NCBI RefSeq assembly: GCF_008831285.2
Contig: NC_045141.1
Coordinates: 13,936,106-14,000,105 of the forward strand
Length of the DNA: 64,000 bases
Reading direction: 5' to 3'
Origin: Nymphaea colorata
Lineage: Eukaryota; Streptophyta; Magnoliopsida; Nymphaeales; Nymphaeaceae
Under the pieces are notes generated by a model. It ran no database searches, was not told where the DNA came from, and worked only from the letters and a program-made list of their open reading frames with translations. Positions within the stretch are counted from its first letter, which is position 1. Each line of letters opens with the position of its first letter. This document shows positions 36,429-46,256 of the stretch, in pieces. The position numbers and the translations under genes were made by a program.

Positions 36429-36632
36429 ATTATCTAAGGTACCAATCAAATGAAAAAGATAATTATGTTGATCAGGACTCAGGAAACCGCCCTGAGTTTT
36501 ACATATAAATTTGGAGTGTCCTCCACATTTGGAGAATATGGTCGGAGCTCTTTTCTTCCTCTCCTTCCTTCGGGCCTTCCCTTTACGTTGGTTCGATCCC
36601 CACAAGAGGAGATTGAAGAAGAAAGGAGAGCA

Positions 36633-37616
36633 ATGGAGATTGAAGTGAGGGAAGTGTGGGCTTGGAATCTTAAGGAAGAGATGGAGATGATTGCTTCCAT
36701 CAAGGATTCCTTTCCCTTCGTGGCCTTCGACACGGAGTTTCCCGGCTTCATCGCGTCGTCGTCTCGGGGGGCGACTCCCGACGAGTTATACGGCGACGTC
36801 AAACTGAACGTCGACAGTCTGAAGCTGATTCAAGTGGGTCTCGCCTTCTTCGACGGCTTCGGCATGCTGCCCTGCTCCAAGCCCTTCTGCGGCGTGGTGT
36901 GGCAGTTCAACCTCTCCGACTTCGACCCCTCCGGCGACTGCCACTCACCTTCGGCGGTCGAGTTTCTCAAGGAGAACGGCATCGATTTCACGGCAAGTCG
37001 GCGGCAGGGGATCGCTTCGATGAGGCTCTGCGAGGAGTTCTGGGCAGCAGGGTTGCTCGGCAATCCCCGTCTTGCTTGGCTCTGCTTCCACGGGACCTAC
37101 GATTTCGCCTACATGCTGAAGTTGATAGAAGGGGGGGAGCCGCTGCCGTCCACCCGACGAGAGTTCATGGAGAAGGTGAATCGCCTCTTCTGCAACATAT
37201 ACGACCTGAAATACATGGCGAAGTTCTACGATGAACTCCGGCACGGCAAGCTGGGGCTTCGGAGAATGGCTGAAATTCTTGGAGTGGAGGAATATTTGGA
37301 GAATTCTCGGGAGGAGGAGGAGGTGAAGGAGGGAGAGGGGAAGCACAGGTACCATCAAGCAGGATGGGACAGCTTAGTCACCGGCATGTCCTTTTTTCAG
37401 ATGGACATGATACAGGAGATTCAGGCCATGAAGCAGAGCTCCGGCGACATGCCGGTGGTGGTGGATTTATCTGGTTTGAACGCGGTGCTGAATGGTTCTA
37501 ACGGGGTGATATTTGACATGGGGACGGAGCTGATCGATGCAGCAGATGCAGCTACTGATCATTTGATGGCTGCGTATATATGGATAGATGTAAAAGAGCT
37601 TTGTTGCTGCCATTAA
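36633..37616 (+). CDS. CAF1: CAF1/POP2-type deadenylase (CCR4-associated factor 1 homolog)
   Basis: Intronless, 327 residues, as is usual for plant CAF1 genes. CAF1 is the 3'-to-5' poly(A) exonuclease subunit of the CCR4-NOT complex, which shortens mRNA tails in the cytoplasm. The DEDDh catalytic set is visible: Asp33 and Glu35 in FVAFDTEFPGF, Asp157 in HGTYDFAYMLK, Asp246 and His241 in HQAGWDSLVT. CNIYDLKYMAKFYDEL (about 187-202) is the family's third landmark. The start at 36633 is chosen because the family begins close to VWAWNLKEEM. An upstream in-frame ATG at 36450 would add 61 residues without family resemblance. Unusual points are the acidic insertion EEEEVKEGEGK (227-237) and Trp245 where HQAGSD is common. 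It is G/C-rich against A/T-rich flanks. It may be a divergent paralogue, but nothing shows loss of activity. Confidence 0.9.
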   Translation: MEIEVREVWAWNLKEEMEMIASIKDSFPFVAFDTEFPGFIASSSRGATPDELYGDVKLNVDSLKLIQVGLAFFDGFGMLPCSKPFCGVVWQFNLSDFDPSGDCHSPSAVEFLKENGIDFTASRRQGIASMRLCEEFWAAGLLGNPRLAWLCFHGTYDFAYMLKLIEGGEPLPSTRREFMEKVNRLFCNIYDLKYMAKFYDELRHGKLGLRRMAEILGVEEYLENSREEEEVKEGEGKHRYHQAGWDSLVTGMSFFQMDMIQEIQAMKQSSGDMPVVVDLSGLNAVLNGSNGVIFDMGTELIDAADAATDHLMAAYIWIDVKELCCCH

Positions 37617-37999
37617 TTAAATTGATACGATCTGATTATCTTTGTATGTTGTACCCATTAATGGTTTTAATGCTAAAAGTTCATCCAATTTCATTTCATT
37701 CAATATATATATATATATCCGATTTGTTTACTGCCTTCAGAAGTTTCACAGAGAAAGTGACTTTTTTTTTCATTTTCAAACAATTAAAAGATGAACACTA
37801 ATAAAAAACTGTGAGAAATGTAACAATTCAGAGACAAATTACTAAAAGGTGAATGGATTAAATGGCAGAAATGAATTAAATTTCTTACCACATATGAAGC
37901 ATGCGCCACCAAAAAGTTACCTAAATAAACTGGCAGTTCTTTATTTACCTAACCTGCAAAGAAAATTAAACTAATAAAGATCGATAGCAATTGGAAAGT

Positions 38000-38350
38000 T
38001 TAAATGACAATTATCTAAAAACTTGCGAGCACATAAAATCTCATTTACATATTAAAGAATTATGATTCGTCGATTCTCATGCTTTATGTCAATGGGGTTG
38101 CACTTAAGTAGCTAGATTAACAACATAGAAAATAGATTAATAATATTGTTGCATAATAATCCACCTTGGCAGCCATATGAAAGGGGAACTGACAACCCTG
38201 ATTGCCAATATTACTTCCGTTTTCTAAAAGAGGTGAATTTTGATCGAGTTTCTAGACGTTGTTGATTTGAAGTTTTTTTTTACTTTTATAAGAAATTTAA
38301 AACCAAAAAAAGGTGCTTCCAGTGAAACAACGACATGCCAAGAGATATCG

Positions 38351-38427
<77 letters not shown>

Positions 38428-39310
38428 CCCTTTTCGTATATTGATTGTCATTTCTTTCACGCGGTAACTAATTTTTTTTAAGATATAGTTAAAAGGAAAA
38501 TGTTAAAGCGGAAGCTCTTAATGACAGCTGCCAAAAACTGAGGACTGCATCAAAGAATTCAACAGGAAAAAGCTCGTATATATTTGAGACTATGAACAAA
38601 TCGGTGGTCTTGTATATGAAGACATTCTCCCTTTGTATATTCAATATCGCATTCAAAAGCAACAAGCTTATACATACAGATTGTGAACAAATGGGTAATC
38701 TTGTAAATGAGGCATATATATATATATATATATATGTTCTGTATCAGTGAAAATGTTTCTAAAATCTCCAAGTTCAAAGTCCAATTAATTTTTAATGCCA
38801 CTAAACCTGCGATTACTTAAGTTTTTCAAAATTAAGAAACTATTCCCCGAGTTAAACCGTGTAAAAATGTTGTTTTATGAATAAAACTTTTCATTTTCTT
38901 TATATCAATGACACGATATTTCTTGTTTTTTTTTTTTAAGAAAAAGAAGGCCAACAACTTCCAAAAGTACTAAAGACTACTTATTTTTTTAACTAAACTT
39001 TGTAATAGAAAGATAAATCATGTTACACAGTACTTTAAAGTTTAAACTTGTTTAAGAACTTTCTCCTGAGCAGAAGACGGCGGGTTGAAACTTATGCGAC
39101 CCACTATGGAACCTTATCCCAAACATAAAATTTTTGGTAGGGGAGCCTACCCTGCACGCTTTCATAATTTTGGCACTTGTCTGATTTATCATATGTTCAC
39201 ATATTCAAACTCAAACTCGAATTCAGATTCAAATGTGAATGAAAATGAAGAAAAGTCTATACCATACATGAATCCGACTTTTAAATATTCATCGGAATCC
39301 AAACCGCATG
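38000..39310. repeat. Right copy of the duplicated segment flanking the CAF1-like gene
   Basis: Collinear with 33811-36170 but more compact. It starts near AAATGACAATTATCTAAAAAC and ends after ATGAATCCGACTTTTAAATATT and the GGAATCCAAACCGCA block. It contains its own (TA)n tract and lacks the hAT insertions. Confidence 0.8.
38354..38424. repeat. (TA)n microsatellite, ~70 bp
   Basis: Uninterrupted alternating T/A. Confidence 0.95.
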
Positions 39311-40032
39311 AAAATATACTATAAAGTAATGACTTTCAAACAGCATTTACCTTTACCACTGCTCCCATTCCAAATCTAAGATAATACATTTTAAGAAAAG
39401 ACATGAAATCAAGGAAAGAAATCAAGGAAATTTATTCCATTTCATTAGTCAACTCAGCAATTATCAAAATACCTATTCCACCTTCGTCAAGAGTCAATGA
39501 CAACAGTTTCCATGAAATTAAATGCAACTTTTTGCCTAATTTGCATCACGTCCTCCATTTTTTTCCAATGCAATCCTGCAGAGGAAGGCCCCCAACCATA
39601 TTATTGAAAATTTATGAACAAAAGATACAAAAGAGTGGAAGGAATGTACACAGGAAAGAACACAAAAGTGTCACTTATGGTAAAGAACTAAGCAACGAGT
39701 TCAAATTCCATTCACAAGAGGAGGGGTCCCAATGAAGGATAACATTAGATTGCAAGGAGTAAGACAAAATGATACTCAACTCCTTAGAGGGATTACAACA
39801 ACGAAAATTGAAATGCGACTTCAGTTTGCAGACGTTGTGGGAGCCCGGTTGAAGTTGGGTTTGACCACAAATCACCTGCCACATAGTTTTAATCCACTGC
39901 ATGTTGTTAGAGAGAACCTACACACTCTGCCCCTCAATCTGCAACATGGACAGTAGTTGTTCCAAACCAGTAGTTTCATGAAATTGATGATGGGAAATGA
40001 ACATGACAAGGAAACCTGAAAGTGCTTCCTTG

Positions 40033-41035
40033 TAGGCCTGGGCGCCAGGCCGAGCCTCCGCTGGCTACCCGGTACCCGGCCCGGTTCGGTCCCGGGTCCG
40101 GGCCCTTGTTTTATCTTATCGGTCTTTCGCCTATTGTGCCCGGCCCGGCCCGACATCATAACGGGCCGGGTCCGGGTTAAGCTAACGGGCCCGTTGGGAC
40201 CCGTTAGGCCCGTTAACTCGAGAATGGATTCAAGAGTTTCAATTTAAAATTTTTAGGAAATGCATTTAGGGATTTAGGGTTTTCGACAGGAGATTGCGCG
40301 TGCATTGAGTAAGCCTTGGCGCCACCACCGTCCTTCACCATCCACCTCCAGTCCACCACCGGCGCACCTCATGGCAGTCTTCACCTCCCGTTGCAGAAGG
40401 TAAGATCAACCCCAAATCCCATCCACTGCTTCAAATCGATTCAACTGATTCATTACAAATCTTTTATTTTTTGTTGATTGACTCACCGTCGCTCTCCCCA
40501 TCTTTCTCTGTTGTAAGATTAATGATGTTGGGTCATGGGAATGATGCATTTGCGGGTTGCAGGTTGGAAGGAAACTGGCGATCATAAGCGAAACTCGTGA
40601 TCGTGACGGGAGGAGTGAGAGGGATCGGGCAGACCAGAACGGAGCTCATACACCATCCACGGCTTCCTCTATTCCCATTGCGACGTCACCGCGGCCATCG
40701 ACCTCGCCCGCTTCGGCCGCCTCAACATCAAGGTCAACAACGAGGGCGTGAGCGGCACCGAGGATCGCCACGACATTCGGAAGGTCGACCTCGGCGGATT
40801 TCAGAGGGATTTCACCGTCAATGTGGACGGTGTCTTCTTGGGACAGTCGGCCCGGCCCGGTTAACAAAACGGGCGGGCTTCGGACGTAGTTGACGAGGCC
40901 CGGTACCCAGCCCGGCCCGGCCCGATAATAGTCGGGCCGGGTAGCGGGTCGACCTGATTCAAATCCGGACCCTTAACGACATTGACTAAACGGGTCGGGC
41001 CGGCCCGGCCCGGCCCGGCCCGATGCCCAGGCCTA
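40033..41035 (+). mobile_element. hAT-like transposon carrying a captured dehydrogenase gene piece (Pack-type)
   Basis: 1003 bases with terminal inverted repeats TAGGCCTGGGC and GCCCAGGCCTA, flanked by exact 8-bp duplications CTTCCTTG (40025-40032 and 41036-41043). Both the 8-bp duplication and the TAGG.. ends fit the hAT superfamily. Both subterminal zones are packed with GGCCCGG words. The interior is unrelated to transposase and derives from a short-chain dehydrogenase gene. The element sits inside the older minus-strand LINE, whose sequence continues on either side. Confidence 0.85.
40370..40852 (+). pseudogene. Captured short-chain dehydrogenase/reductase (SDR110C-type) fragment
   Basis: An apparent exon 1 end (..AGAAG/GTAAGATC near 40400) and an acceptor (..GGGTTGCAG near 40561) enclose about 160 bases that look like a retained intron. 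Then the cofactor motif TGGVRGIG appears near 40602-40625. In another frame follow HCDVTAAIDLARFGRLNI, VNNEGVSGTEDRHDIRKVDL and VNVDGVFLGQ, ending near 40850. These correspond in order to the Rossmann fold of plant SDR110C enzymes (RLEGKVAIITGG..RGIG, HCDVT, FGRLDI.VNNAG, VNV.GVFLG). The middle of the fold is deleted, frames disagree and the catalytic Ser-Tyr-Lys region is absent, so no enzyme can be made. The intron indicates capture from DNA rather than mRNA. Confidence 0.75.
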
Positions 41036-41250
41036 CTTCCTTGTGTCAAATTTCCCTTTTGGTAGAGATGAGCACCCCAACTTTAACAGAGTCATCCAAT
41101 TTTAATGTAGCTATTTGGATTAGAAGCTCATAATTTGCTTTGAGGAGATTTAGACCAGGAAGGAAGTTTGTTTTCACCCAAAGAGAAATCTCTCTTCTCT
41201 GATCTGGTGACCAATTGAAAGATTGGTAAATCAAATAGCACTCCTTCCAA

Positions 41251-41302
41251 ATTTTGTCAACATTTTATTGTGGGAAATTTTGTCAACATTTTGTTGTGGG
41301 AA
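41251..41302. repeat. 26-bp tandem duplication in the LINE
   Basis: ATTTTGTCAACATTTT.TTGTGGGAA occurs twice (41251-41276 and 41277-41302) with one difference. It shifts the LINE reading frame. Confidence 0.92.
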
Positions 41303-42880
41303 TAAAGGGCGATCTTCAAAGACTAATGAGTTCCTCCATGCCCAAATTTTCCATGTCGCTACTAGAAAAGTTATTCGCCAACACCGGTTCAACCATCCCC
41401 TCTTGAAAGAGGAGACGATCCACCACTTGATACCTTGCAGGAACGACCTCAATGTCCCACAAGGTTTCTGGAATTTAGTAATGATGAGCTGCCAAAGGCC
41501 ACAACCAAAAAACATATGATTAATAGAATCCTCATCAGATAGGCAAAAAGGTTATCTATTGGACAGATGAAACCCTCTACGTTTGAGGTTGTCCATAGTG
41601 CTCAACTTTCCCTTGCTCATGATGTAGGTGTACCATTGGGTCTTGGGGGAACAACAACATCGAGGATAGTCTTTTTTCAATAGAAAGAGCTCCCTTTCTT
41701 CCCGACATCCTCTCAAAAAAGCTACCAAGATACCTTATCCCAATCTAAGCCCTCTCATTGCCACAAGTCTTGAAATTGAGAAAGGCGGATCCATAGTCAA
41801 TTGGTTGGCATTAAAGTCATATTGAATGGCAAGCTTTAAAATTGCAATAGAAAATGAACGCATGGCCTTTAAAATATAGAACTTAGAAGAATGGACTTTG
41901 AACAACAAAATGCCTCCCTCAGCCATCTAACTACACTCTAGCTATAGAGTCATTCCCCACAGACCATCTGACCTCTTTTTTAATGGCGTCCCAACCTCAT
42001 TTTATTCCTTTTCCATGAGTCTTTTGTCTTGCCCTTGCGTGTCCAGAGACAGTGGCTCATGAGATATTTCTTCGAGACAAGGGATGCCCAAGAAGATATT
42101 TTATGACCAACCTGCATAGCAAGATTTCCTAAGCAGGTTTTGTGTAGGTCTGTAATACTTTTAGGGCCTACACCCCCCTCCTCTTTCGGTCTGAAAAGTT
42201 TATTCCATGCAACTAAGTGTTGTTTGTGGCATCCAATGTTAGAGCCTCATAAAAAATTAGCAGTAAGAGATTCGAGTACCTGAATAATCTTTTTATGAAA
42301 GTTTGAAGGGGGAACACCAGAAAAATATGAGATGTATAAAGGAAGATTGAAGTAAAACATATGTGCCCACATAAGAGAGTAGCGAGAACTTTCATGCTGC
42401 CAGTTTCCTTTGAACTTTAAGGACAAGGGGTTGGCAGAGGTCAAGACTAAGTTTTCTCACAAAGAGGGAGAGCCTCAGGCAGTTAAGAGGAAGGGAGGCA
42501 AGGGGCCAGCCCATGGAGGCCACAGCCAAGTTGCTCAAGTCTTCATGGGCATTGAAAATTATAATTCTCGATTTAGTATCATTAACTCTTATACCAACTT
42601 TGATATCGAAATCTCTCATAATACTTTTGATTTCTTGAAGAAACTCAATGTTGAGTGGGAGAGTTGGCCCACCAAGCTTATTCATGTTCACACTATGCAG
42701 AATATATCTATGGAAACACTCCATGATAACAATGAATAAGAGATGTGACATTAGGTCACCTTGTCTGAGGCCACAAGAGCTATCAAAGTATTGACCCACA
42801 ACACCATTGACTCAGATCGCAACGATCCATGTATTATGAAAACCCATCCATGTCCTCCATCTTTTCACATAAAATGAATG

Positions 42881-44305
42881 CACATTCACCGACGCAGAGA
42901 AAACAAGCAAACCAACATCAACAACTCATATATATAACCCAAAGAAGATTGGACAATTTTTAGTGATCAAAAGGAACAAACAAACTCATGAAGGTGACTA
43001 ACTAACCATAGTTTGCTTGCAAGCTTGACTAGTCAGCTAGAGAAGTAATAAATTGGAGATAGTTAAGTGTTATCTTGGTGTGTTAGAACGGCAATGCTTA
43101 GAATACAAGCACCCCATTGGAGGAATACCAATACCTCCAGACAGGGGCCAAAAATAATTCATGTATCCTACAATAAAAATTTTGAAAAATGATATTTTGA
43201 TTCCTGTCAAAATTTTGAAACCATAATTTGACCTCTTTCATGAAAAAAAAATTTCTCTACCTCTACCTCTACAAACATTTATAATGTCATTAATGTATGT
43301 TTGCTTTGGGTTGTACTTAGGGATGTCAATGTAATCCGGTTTGAATGGGATATCAGACCGATTCAATCCAAAAAAATCAGACATGAAGAAGAAAATAATA
43401 TCCAATTAAGAAATCAGATCAGATTTGGATTCAGATTCTGATATATATAAATATCCAACCGGATGTAAATACAGATTCACATCAAATTCATTTTTAGACA
43501 AATATCCGCCATTAAAATTTGGAAATTGGCAAAATTCGATTCAAAATCGGCAAAATCCGATCTGAGTTCTAGGATGAGCCGGGAAGATCCAACTGGATCA
43601 GGTCCGGTTTAAAAAGACCCGGAACTAGTTCAACCTCAAGCTTATCCTCGGCCGACGGCTTCTTTTGAAGGACAAGAAGCGTGACATGTTGAATGATGGC
43701 ATTTTTTGGTACTGCTGAAAAGGACAATGATATAACGTGGTGAGTATCATGAACCTTTTTGCCCGATGGAACCTCTTTTATCTTCCTCCCAATAATTTCG
43801 GTGGTGACAAACGCAAACAGAGACATGTTATCACTTTTTTACTATTTGGCTTTTTTTAAATTTTTTGGTTTTAGTTTAATTAATTTGCATATTTTTTTTT
43901 ATTCTTTTCAAAAAAAAATAACGTTGTTTTTTCAATTTACAGCTTATTCAACTTCGTTGCTGAAGGGCCGACCTAAGCAGCTTGAATTACTTGACTCAAA
44001 ATCCAATTTGATCGGCAGGGCTCCTCTTATCGCTTTCAAATCCGTGTTTGAGAGTGACCGGACCTAAATTGCTCTTTCTCTTTCTCCCCCTTTAGGAAGG
44101 ATCCAAATACCTTTCTCAGCTTTTTGGCCAAGTTGAAGCTTAATATGTTTCTCCTTCTCTTCCACCTAACTCTTTTCCTCTCTATATGAATGCCCGCTAA
44201 CTCTTTCTACTCGCTTTTTCCAATAAATTCACCGCCATTTTTTGTCCATGTCTCTCTCTTTCTTCCTTCAGCCCTCTTTTCAACTCTTTCTTAAAAAGCT
44301 CAACC
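42881..44305. other. Gene-free stretch
   Basis: Contains a dispersed repeat body at about 43143-43270, related to 411-590, and degenerate sequence. An 85-codon minus-strand frame (43569-43826) has no recognised family. Confidence 0.45.
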
Positions 44306-44371
44306 AGTGGCGGAGCTAGAAAAATTGATTGGAGGGACACTTGTTTAAACAAACTCAAATCTCGTGGGATA

Positions 44372-44429
<58 letters not shown>

Positions 44430-44499
44430 AGATTTCTATTTAAAAATAAAAAACTTTTAAGAGGCTGCCCACACCAGCCACAATGTGGCTACGCCACTC
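44306..44499. mobile_element. MITE with AGTGGCG(G/T)AGC ends
   Basis: AGTGGCGGAGC at the left and, inverted, AGTGGCGTAGC at the right bound about 194 bases containing a (TA)n tract (44370-44426). The GTGGCGGAGC start is common among plant miniature elements. No clear target duplication. Confidence 0.55.
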
Positions 44500-44584
44500 C
44501 ATTGGATTGAACTTAATAAGAATGAAAACATGGCTCTTATTGGGCGAAATGACGATCTCTCACTCCCTCTCTCTACCAAGTGAT

Positions 44585-44700
44585 AGGTAGCGCAATCAAT
44601 TGGGTTGGGTGGTGTGTTATAGTCACGTTCTTAGTTCAAATCTTGGAGGGTGTTATCTTGATGGTATTGAGAAAATGTTAAATTTGGTATTATAGGTGCT
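44585..44700 (+). repeat. tRNA-derived SINE-like head
   Basis: GGTAGCGCAATCAATTGGG resembles a polymerase III A box, and TTAGTTCAAATCTTGG about 35 bases later resembles a B box. The A-box region is shared with 63811 (TTAGCGCAATCAATGGGG). The tail is unclear, and a (TA)n tract follows at 44755-44783. Confidence 0.45.
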
Positions 44701-44750
44701 GCCATTATGGTGGCTCGATAGATCGATTCTAATCCCTCATTCTCCTCTTT

Positions 44751-44787
<37 letters not shown>

Positions 44788-44925
44788 CTGAAGTTAGTAG
44801 GAGACATCCCACCAAAGCTTCTTGCATGGATCTTAGATCCCTGGAATAACTCCAATCATCCTTTCCCCACATATTAAGAGCAGGAGATTTTGGGCTTTAG
44901 CATTCTAAATATTGGTATCCGTATC

Positions 44926-44983
44926 ATACCTTTCTTGGCCTTTTGGCTAAGAACAAGTGTAGTATCTATTCTCATCAGTTTAA
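44926..44983 (+). pseudogene. Retroposed 5' fragment of U2 snRNA
   Basis: 58 bases match the 5' end of U2 spliceosomal RNA, from ATACCTTTCT through GGCCTTTTGGCTAAGA and GTGTAGTATCT to CATCAGTTTAA, with about four substitutions by memory of the conserved sequence. The GTAGTA branch-site-pairing core is retained. The remaining U2 sequence (Sm site and 3' stems) is absent and the plant USE/TATA promoter is not seen upstream. It is flanked by 20-base direct repeats (44906-44925 and 44981-45000, two mismatches), as expected for target-primed retroposition. It is a pseudogene, not a working snRNA gene. Confidence 0.85.
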
Positions 44984-46112
44984 ATAATGGTAGCCGTATC
45001 GTATAAATTACTAACTAACACGGCGTATCCGCCGGTATGTATCGTTATGTATCGCCTCTTTGTTTCCAAATTTCTCAAACGCGTTATCAACCTTGTGTTG
45101 TATCGGTAAGAGACCAATACATTTATGTAGCGGCTACCATGCTTCGATTGGGACCGATATTAATTTGTCAAGTTAAACCAAACTCAACCATGCCAACTAC
45201 TTCAAACTCATTCTCTAGTAAAAGAAAATGTGGATTGTGTGATATTTTAATGAGTGAAGGTGACGCTCAGCAAGAACACATCTAAGCACCGACACAGCTT
45301 TGGACCCGAGAAAATGATGAAAGGGGGGCTTCGGCTCTCACTCGGGTGGTGGGAGATCCGGTGTTTTGTTTAAGTTAACTTCATTTGATCAAAATTTCTA
45401 TAAAACACGATAACTATGTACAATTCTAACCTCCTATCATGAATTTAGTGCCCAACGTGGACTAGCTGCTTCCTAGTTGTCGTTGATTTTGAAAAACTAT
45501 GTTCAACATTGTTGAAAACCCCATGAATCGGAGTCAGACCGGTTGACTAGGGTTTAGCGAGTTGGTGACTCGTTGGGTTGGGTTTATAAATTTTTACTGT
45601 ATATTTTTACTAGAAATTACGAATTAATGAAGAAGTCAAACTTATCTATGAACTGTAAACATCAAGTAAATGAAGGAAGGGGCGGAACCAAGGTAGGGCC
45701 CACATGGGCCTTGGCCCCACCTCAAAATTTAAAAAAAAAAAATTACATGTAAATTTTTTAAAAAATCAATTCTTCTATATAAAAATTTTTGAAAAAAGAT
45801 ATTTCAACTCTAATCAAAATTTAAAAACTTTAATTCAGCCTGATACTTATGATTGATTCAAGAATTTCAAAATAATAACTAAGGTGTTTCTTTAGTTTGC
45901 CATTTGATTTTTTGGTAATGTGAGATATGTTCGTAGGTTTATGATGTGACCGACGGAGGGTTCACCTCTTAAGGAGTCGAGTTCAAATAATTGGGCTTCA
46001 GATCAAAGTTCTGAAACAAGAGAGGCCTCTCATTAAAATTAGTTGGGTAGAGTTAGATTTATATTCAATTCTAGGGTACTAATGCCTTAGTCTAGCCATA
46101 AATCTCACACAC

Positions 46113-46256
<144 letters not shown>

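Larger units (their letters stand above)
39690..42880 (-). mobile_element. Decayed L1-type LINE (non-LTR retrotransposon), 5'-truncated
   Basis: Reading on the minus strand from about 42880, the first recognisable block is the reverse-transcriptase motif SSCGLRQGDLMSHLLF (near 42770). Next come the post-catalytic region around IKVGIRVNDTKSRIIIFN and, near 41600-41250, the C-terminal zinc-binding region ending HMFFGCGLWQLI..WKIWAWRNSLVFED. The YADD catalytic portion has been deleted or scrambled. Reading frames change repeatedly. The element continues left past the hAT insertion at 40033-41035 to about 39690, where a WDPSSCEWNLN-like block resembles the opening of the plant LINE RNase H domain. 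The 3' boundary and poly-A tail were not found. Confidence 0.75.

Noticed and set aside
36450-36632. 61-residue N-terminal extension of the CAF1-like protein
   Set aside because: No similarity to the CAF1 family and lies just after a hexanucleotide repeat; the ATG at 36633 fits the family start.
40557-40893. Plus-strand open frames as an intact novel Arg/Ser-rich gene
   Set aside because: They are frame-shifted readings of the captured SDR fragment within the hAT element.
43569-43826. 85-codon minus-strand frame with balanced composition
   Set aside because: No recognised domain, no splice context and surrounded by repeats; a chance frame is as likely as a gene remnant.
44585-44660. A functional tRNA gene
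   Set aside because: Only A-box- and B-box-like words are present; no acceptor stem or complete cloverleaf could be drawn.
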